Source: Pseudoalteromonas phenolica
Lineage (GTDB): Bacteria > Pseudomonadota > Gammaproteobacteria > Enterobacterales > Alteromonadaceae
Length of the DNA: 64,000 bases
Assembly (NCBI RefSeq): GCF_005876835.1
Contig: NZ_PPSW01000017.1
Location: forward strand, 1-64,000
Direction of reading: 5' to 3'
In this document: one piece after another, positions 60,380 through 64,000 of the stretch
How positions within the stretch are numbered: the first letter of the stretch is position 1
Layout of the letters: every line of letters starts with the position of its first letter
The notes under the pieces: generated by a model
What the model saw: only the letters and a program-made list of their open reading frames with translations
Databases searched by the model: none
What the model was told of the DNA's origin: nothing
Position numbers and translations under genes: made by a program

Positions 60380-61216
60380 TTACGTCACAGGGTTGTAATC
60401 TTGCTGATTTTTATCATGCGAATACTTAGAATTTATTACAAGTAGATGCGGTAAATGGATCACCATGCATTGAGAGGTTATGTAAACTATCCAATTTATA
60501 TATCTGACTTGCGGATAAAACCCTTCGCCTTGATGACCGTATATCCAAAAGTTGCCGATGATGGCATCGGCAACAGCAGCCAGAATAAAGCCCATGCCAA
60601 CCAGTAATTCACCTTTTGATGCTTTAAAACCGCCGCAAGATACGATAAACGCAAAGCCTGTAAAACCAACAACGCCAATCAGCATGGCATAAATCCCTGT
60701 GCTGATGGTGATAAACAAGTCAGTATTAGGAAGGTGCATCATAGCCATTGAGATCATACCGACCACACAGCCAGCGATCACAGGGTATCTGATAAAGTGT
60801 TTATCTTTGGTGTTTAATTCGATGGCACGAATACCAGCGAGTAAAAGTAGAGTGTAGCCAGGCAAGAAAAAGTAAATAGAATCGGCTAAATAGTCATGTT
60901 TGATGATGCTTTCATATCGATAAAAGGTTTCAGGAAGATTGAAGTTAGTGATATCGCCTAAAAGGCAAAAGCAAAGCGATAAAAAATTGAGCCACGCTAT
61001 TTTTATGAGGGTTTTGTCATTTGTGTTGCCAATTACCCATCGTTTTATCAGTAAACTATTAAAGAGCAATGCAATTAAAACCACACTCTCAATGGTTAAG
61101 ATGATGCCTCTTTCATGCCCTTCAATTGACCAAAAGCTGAATAACGCACCTATTGCATCAATGAATGCCAAGCTAACAATAATGCAAGATATACGAACCA
61201 GCGTCACACTTTTCAT
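60380..61216 (-). CDS. Polytopic membrane protein of unknown function
   Basis: The 278-residue protein has about eight membrane helices (for example IILTIESVVLIALLFNSLLI, FFLPGYTLLLLAGIRAIEL and VIAGCVVGMISMAMMHL). Acidic residues inside helices (CLLGDIT, AAVADAIIG) recall YhhN-type lysoplasmalogenases, but the match is weak and I do not assign it. AAGGA precedes the ATG. It is followed after 11 bases by the HIT gene and preceded by the MarR gene at 50 bases. Confidence 0.75.
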   Translation of the reverse strand: MKSVTLVRISCIIVSLAFIDAIGALFSFWSIEGHERGIILTIESVVLIALLFNSLLIKRWVIGNTNDKTLIKIAWLNFLSLCFCLLGDITNFNLPETFYRYESIIKHDYLADSIYFFLPGYTLLLLAGIRAIELNTKDKHFIRYPVIAGCVVGMISMAMMHLPNTDLFITISTGIYAMLIGVVGFTGFAFIVSCGGFKASKGELLVGMGFILAAVADAIIGNFWIYGHQGEGFYPQVRYINWIVYITSQCMVIHLPHLLVINSKYSHDKNQQDYNPVT

Positions 61217-61266
61217 GAAGCATCCTTTTGCTATTTATTACCGCGTTCCTGTTTGTTAAACATTAT

Positions 61267-61698
61267 TTAAGCTAACTTATTGATGAACTCGTCTAATAAG
61301 CTTTTCAGTTGCTTAGCTTTTTCAATATCGATTTGGCTATTTTCAAGCAATTGTAGTGGAATACAAGCCGCTTCACTTTTTAGTGCTTGGCCTTTTTCGG
61401 TCAGTTTTATAATCACTTTACGCTCATCAAACTCGCTTCTTGCTCTTTCTACTAATTCGGCGCTCTGCATTCTTTTTAGTAGCGGTGTTAAGGTATTGCT
61501 GCTTAGCATGACTTTATCACCGATGTCACTCACCGTTAAGCCGTCTTGCTCCCAGAGGATCAACAAAACAATATATTGTGGATAAGTCAGGCCATGGGCT
61601 TCAAGCAAAGGCTGGTAAAGACGCGTTACCAGCCTAGATGCGGCATAAAGCGGAAAGCACAACTGATTTTCTAATTTAAGTAAATCATCGTTTTGCAT
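61267..61698 (-). CDS. ohrR: OhrR-like MarR-family peroxide-sensing repressor
   Basis: This is a MarR-fold regulator of 143 residues. The reactive cysteine of OhrR is present as C14 in NQLCFPLYAASR, and LTYPQYIVLLILWEQD, LSSNTLTPLLKRMQ and ERKVIIKLTEKG complete the winged helix. OhrR proteins release DNA when organic peroxide oxidises this cysteine. It is encoded 11 bases after the glutathione peroxidase gene on the same strand, so it probably represses its own operon. No ohr gene is in view, so the peroxidase may be its target. Confidence 0.9.
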   Translation of the reverse strand: MQNDDLLKLENQLCFPLYAASRLVTRLYQPLLEAHGLTYPQYIVLLILWEQDGLTVSDIGDKVMLSSNTLTPLLKRMQSAELVERARSEFDERKVIIKLTEKGQALKSEAACIPLQLLENSQIDIEKAKQLKSLLDEFINKLA

Positions 61699-61709
61699 CT
61701 GCGCACTCT

Positions 61710-62180
61710 CTACAGTAGCTTTTCAATCTTCTTAGCAATTGCTTGCGGTTTAGTCACTGGTGCAAAGCGGCTCTCAACTTCACCATGACGATTGATCAAA
61801 AACTTTGTGAAATTCCATTTAATGTTTTTGCCAAAAAAGCCTGTTTTCTTAGACTTTAAATATTGAAAAACTGGGTGTGCATTTTCACCATTTACATCCA
61901 CTTTTTCGCTGATCAAAAAGTCAACGCCATAGTTAATCAAACATCCTTGCTGAATGGTACTGGCATCACCAGGCTCTTGATTGCCAAATTGGTTGCAAGG
62001 AAAACCGATGATCACAAGGCCTTTGCCTGCGTATTCTTCGTGAAGCTTTTGCATGCCTTCATATTGATAAGTAAACCCACATTCACTTGCGGTATTAACG
62101 ATCAATACAACTTTATCTTTAAAATCAGAGAAGTTGATCGGTTTGCCTTGTAAGCTTGTCGCTTTTAAATCATAAAACAT
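61710..62180 (-). CDS. btuE: Glutathione peroxidase family protein
   Basis: This is a thiol peroxidase of 156 residues. The catalytic tetrad can be seen: C in NTASECGFT, Q in GFPCNQFGNQEPG, W and N in KWNFTKFLI. It uses cysteine, not selenocysteine, like E. coli BtuE. It reduces hydrogen peroxide and lipid peroxides with glutathione or thioredoxin. AAGGTG precedes the ATG. It is the first gene of an operon with the OhrR-like regulator. The btuE name is by family only. Confidence 0.92.
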   Translation of the reverse strand: MFYDLKATSLQGKPINFSDFKDKVVLIVNTASECGFTYQYEGMQKLHEEYAGKGLVIIGFPCNQFGNQEPGDASTIQQGCLINYGVDFLISEKVDVNGENAHPVFQYLKSKKTGFFGKNIKWNFTKFLINRHGEVESRFAPVTKPQAIAKKIEKLL

Positions 62181-62246
62181 AAATTAAGCACCTTTTTATT
62201 TTTAACCGTGCAAGACTGTATCGCGTGCGACATAAAAGATCAAACA

Positions 62247-63203
62247 CTAATCAGTGAATGATATTTTGTAATCTAATGCCAGATGATCGCTACCCGGTAG
62301 TGAGTGGGTTTTGAATTGAGAGACTTTAACGCTGTTACTCGTTAAACAATGATCTATCGGTAAACCGGTTAACCAACCATAAGGATGTAGGTATTTAGAA
62401 GCATGCCAAGATGCATACATGCCTGTTTGTTGATAGCACGGGGTGAGTTGATGATGACGTGGGAAGTGATTTGACCAAGGTGTGGTATTAAAATCACCGG
62501 CCACCAGAATATGTTTATTTTTCGCAAGTTCTACCAAGGGTTGAACACTGCCCAATAACACATTGCGTTTTTGCCATTTATCTGGGGTACGTGGTGAGGG
62601 TGGGTGCAATAAAATGAGGTCGAGCTTTTTTTTAGGTAATTGCAAAGTCAAAGTAATAACCGTACCTTTTCGTGGCAAAACTTTATGTTTTTTTATGTCG
62701 GTAAGTGGGTATTTACTAATTATTCCCATTCCATCAGGAAAGCCATCATAATCCCCATCACCAAACTTATAACGCTTAGCTGCTATTTCCAGAAAGAGTG
62801 GTTTTTGTTCTTGGTTAAATTCGTAAAAAAGATATAAGTCGGCATCGAGCGAGTTTAGTTCTTCAACGGCAGTTCGTAGCACTGGGTTGTAGTAACTTAA
62901 GTTGGCCTGCACGATATGCAGCTTGGGAGGCTCGTTTAAATATTCCTTTTCTAAAGGTTGTGCCATACTAAACAACCAAAGGTGGCTACTGGCAAAAAGA
63001 ACGATTGAAACAACAGCCGATATCGCGCCAACTTTAACCGACTTTAACAGCAAAGGAATACTAAAAAACAACGCCAATATAAAAAAGTGAAGTTGAAAGT
63101 TACTCAGTAAATCGAGCAGGTAATACTCGCCACTTAATGCCACTAAAGGCAGTAAGATCAGCATGAGTAAAACTAGCTCAATCAGTAGTAATATGAACAG
63201 CAA
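62247..63203 (-). CDS. Membrane-anchored endonuclease/exonuclease/phosphatase-family protein
   Basis: Three hydrophobic segments open the protein (FILLLIELVLLMLILLPLVA, FQLHFFILALFFSIPLLLK, VVSIVLFASSHLWLFSM). An EEP domain follows (about 95-318) with HIVQANLSYYNP, FYEFNQEQ (metal E), DLILLHPPSP, VAGDFNTTPWS and SDHLALDYKI. Such proteins cleave phosphodiesters in nucleic acids or lipids; the catalytic domain faces the periplasm if the first helices are as predicted. The start is probably TTG at 63203, since no ATG in frame gives the first helix. Confidence 0.85.
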   Translation of the reverse strand: MLFILLLIELVLLMLILLPLVALSGEYYLLDLLSNFQLHFFILALFFSIPLLLKSVKVGAISAVVSIVLFASSHLWLFSMAQPLEKEYLNEPPKLHIVQANLSYYNPVLRTAVEELNSLDADLYLFYEFNQEQKPLFLEIAAKRYKFGDGDYDGFPDGMGIISKYPLTDIKKHKVLPRKGTVITLTLQLPKKKLDLILLHPPSPRTPDKWQKRNVLLGSVQPLVELAKNKHILVAGDFNTTPWSNHFPRHHQLTPCYQQTGMYASWHASKYLHPYGWLTGLPIDHCLTSNSVKVSQFKTHSLPGSDHLALDYKISFTD

Positions 63204-63321
63204 TGCATCACCAAATCACGTTTCTATTTAGCTAAACTTTAGTCTAGGTGACAAAAAAATGAGAAGTTTTAGTCCCTTAAAATGATTGAAGGATGGGATT
63301 AATCTTAGTGTTTCTTAGAAG

Positions 63322-63753
63322 TTAACCAGCTCGGTTATCAATCCATTCACTCATTACCACATGGGTTTTTATCTTTACAAAATCCGGCTGTGCGTCGAGG
63401 TGTTCGCGGATTTCATGTAAGCGCTGCATTGACTCTGCCTGTACAAACACCAACAAGTCCATGTCACCGGTGATCCCACGACAAGTAACCACTTCAGGAA
63501 TAGCCTGAAACAAAGGGACGACTTCAGAGCAACGCGCGCATTGATGTTGTATTTCAAAATAAGCAGATACGCCAACTTTTTGAGACTCGCTCAGCAATAC
63601 TTGATAGCCTCGAATGACGCCGTTTTGCTCGAGCTTTTTAATTCTTTCGGTAACCGCGGAGCGTGAAAGGCTCACTGTATCGGCAATGGCCGAGACGCTT
63701 TGGCGCGCATTCTTCTTTAATTCAGCAATGATCTGCTTGTCGAACTTATCCAC
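63322..63753 (-). CDS. Lrp/AsnC-family transcriptional regulator
   Basis: This is a 143-residue Lrp-type regulator. The helix-turn-helix is IADTVSLSRSAVTERIKKLEQ in the first 40 residues (DKFDKQIIAELKKNARQS before it), then the AsnC ligand domain (CRGITGDMDLLVFVQAESMQ). A CAxC pair (CARC) lies at about 72-75, which is unusual. The start codon is GTG. The region to its right is empty, so it probably controls a divergent gene beyond the window. Confidence 0.93.
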   Translation of the reverse strand: MDKFDKQIIAELKKNARQSVSAIADTVSLSRSAVTERIKKLEQNGVIRGYQVLLSESQKVGVSAYFEIQHQCARCSEVVPLFQAIPEVVTCRGITGDMDLLVFVQAESMQRLHEIREHLDAQPDFVKIKTHVVMSEWIDNRAG

Positions 63754-64000
63754 TATAAAGCACTTTTTGATATTTCTAGACAGGCACGAATTTTACACGG
63801 CCCGAATTTTTATGAAAGTGATATTGCAGGACTAAATTCGATTAACATTTGCAACAATCTTCGCTTTATATTGAAAAGCTATTCAGCCTCATAATTTGCT
63901 CGCTATTTGCAAGGAGTGAAATAAAAAAACAAATGTTACAAAGTGATTCTATGTTTTGCTTAGTGTTTTTACTCTACCTCTGATATTGATGCGACTTATT
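63754..64000. other. Upstream region at the right window edge
   Basis: AT-rich sequence with no gene. It holds the upstream region of the Lrp-family gene and presumably the promoter of a divergent gene outside the window. AAGGAG occurs at 63910-63915 but no long frame follows within the window. I see no clear palindrome. Confidence 0.6.

Overview
The window reads as chromosomal DNA of a marine gammaproteobacterium of the Alteromonadales, most likely Pseudoalteromonas. This rests on low-GC coding style, the mix of genes (tricorn-like S41 protease, DUF5916 outer-membrane protein, fasciclin lipoprotein, CadC-like regulator with a propeller, Ada-AlkA fusion, two 4HB chemoreceptors), and a short inverted-repeat element of a kind I associate with that genus. 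No organism-level search was possible. I see no rRNA, tRNA, CRISPR array or prophage. Gene density is high, and most strand switches carry a terminator-like hairpin.

Layout. 0-2.8 kb: a sigma-54 response regulator and its histidine kinase. 2.8-13.7 kb: a light and singlet-oxygen response island. It holds a BLUF photoreceptor, a LON-domain protein, an ECF sigma factor with its ChrR-type zinc anti-sigma factor, a RudS-like tRNA 4-thiouridine desulfidase, a photolyase, and a run of lipid-modification genes (SnoaL-like, SDR, FAD oxidoreductase, DUF1365, cyclopropane-fatty-acid-synthase homologue, DUF2878, chalcone-isomerase-like, DUF3833 lipoprotein). A good ECF11-type promoter lies directly upstream of the sigma gene. 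13.7-34.1 kb: mostly secreted or membrane enzymes and sensors (class C beta-lactamase-like, tricorn protease, fasciclin lipoprotein, hybrid kinase with an AhpD-like partner, solute-binding protein, CadC-like regulator, DUF5916 protein, M24 and S41 peptidases). 34.2-43.3 kb: a TetR gene with twin operators, a chemoreceptor, a membrane protein/XRE pair, a MITE-like element, PEBP, flavodoxin, an asparagine-synthetase-like protein, VOC and ABC1-kinase genes.

43.4-48.9 kb is the most interesting part. A 52-residue Sec-type precursor with four cysteines in its short mature part is followed on the same strand by a membrane-anchored thioredoxin-like protein, a MacA-like adaptor, a MacB-type ATPase, a separate large FtsX/MacB permease and a small secreted protein. 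It looks like a dedicated system for folding and exporting a disulfide peptide from the periplasm. The closest known parallel is export of E. coli enterotoxin STII by MacAB-TolC.

49-64 kb holds an alkylation-repair pair (ada-alkA fusion, ogt), a secreted HExxH protein, a frameshifted DUF7661-like remnant, propionyl-CoA synthetase, a second chemoreceptor, a Fur-boxed orfX-sodA operon, a PEP-mutase family protein, a heptamer tandem repeat, VOC and HIT proteins, a glutathione peroxidase/OhrR pair, an EEP-family protein and an Lrp regulator. Stress from light, peroxide, superoxide and alkylation is a recurring theme.
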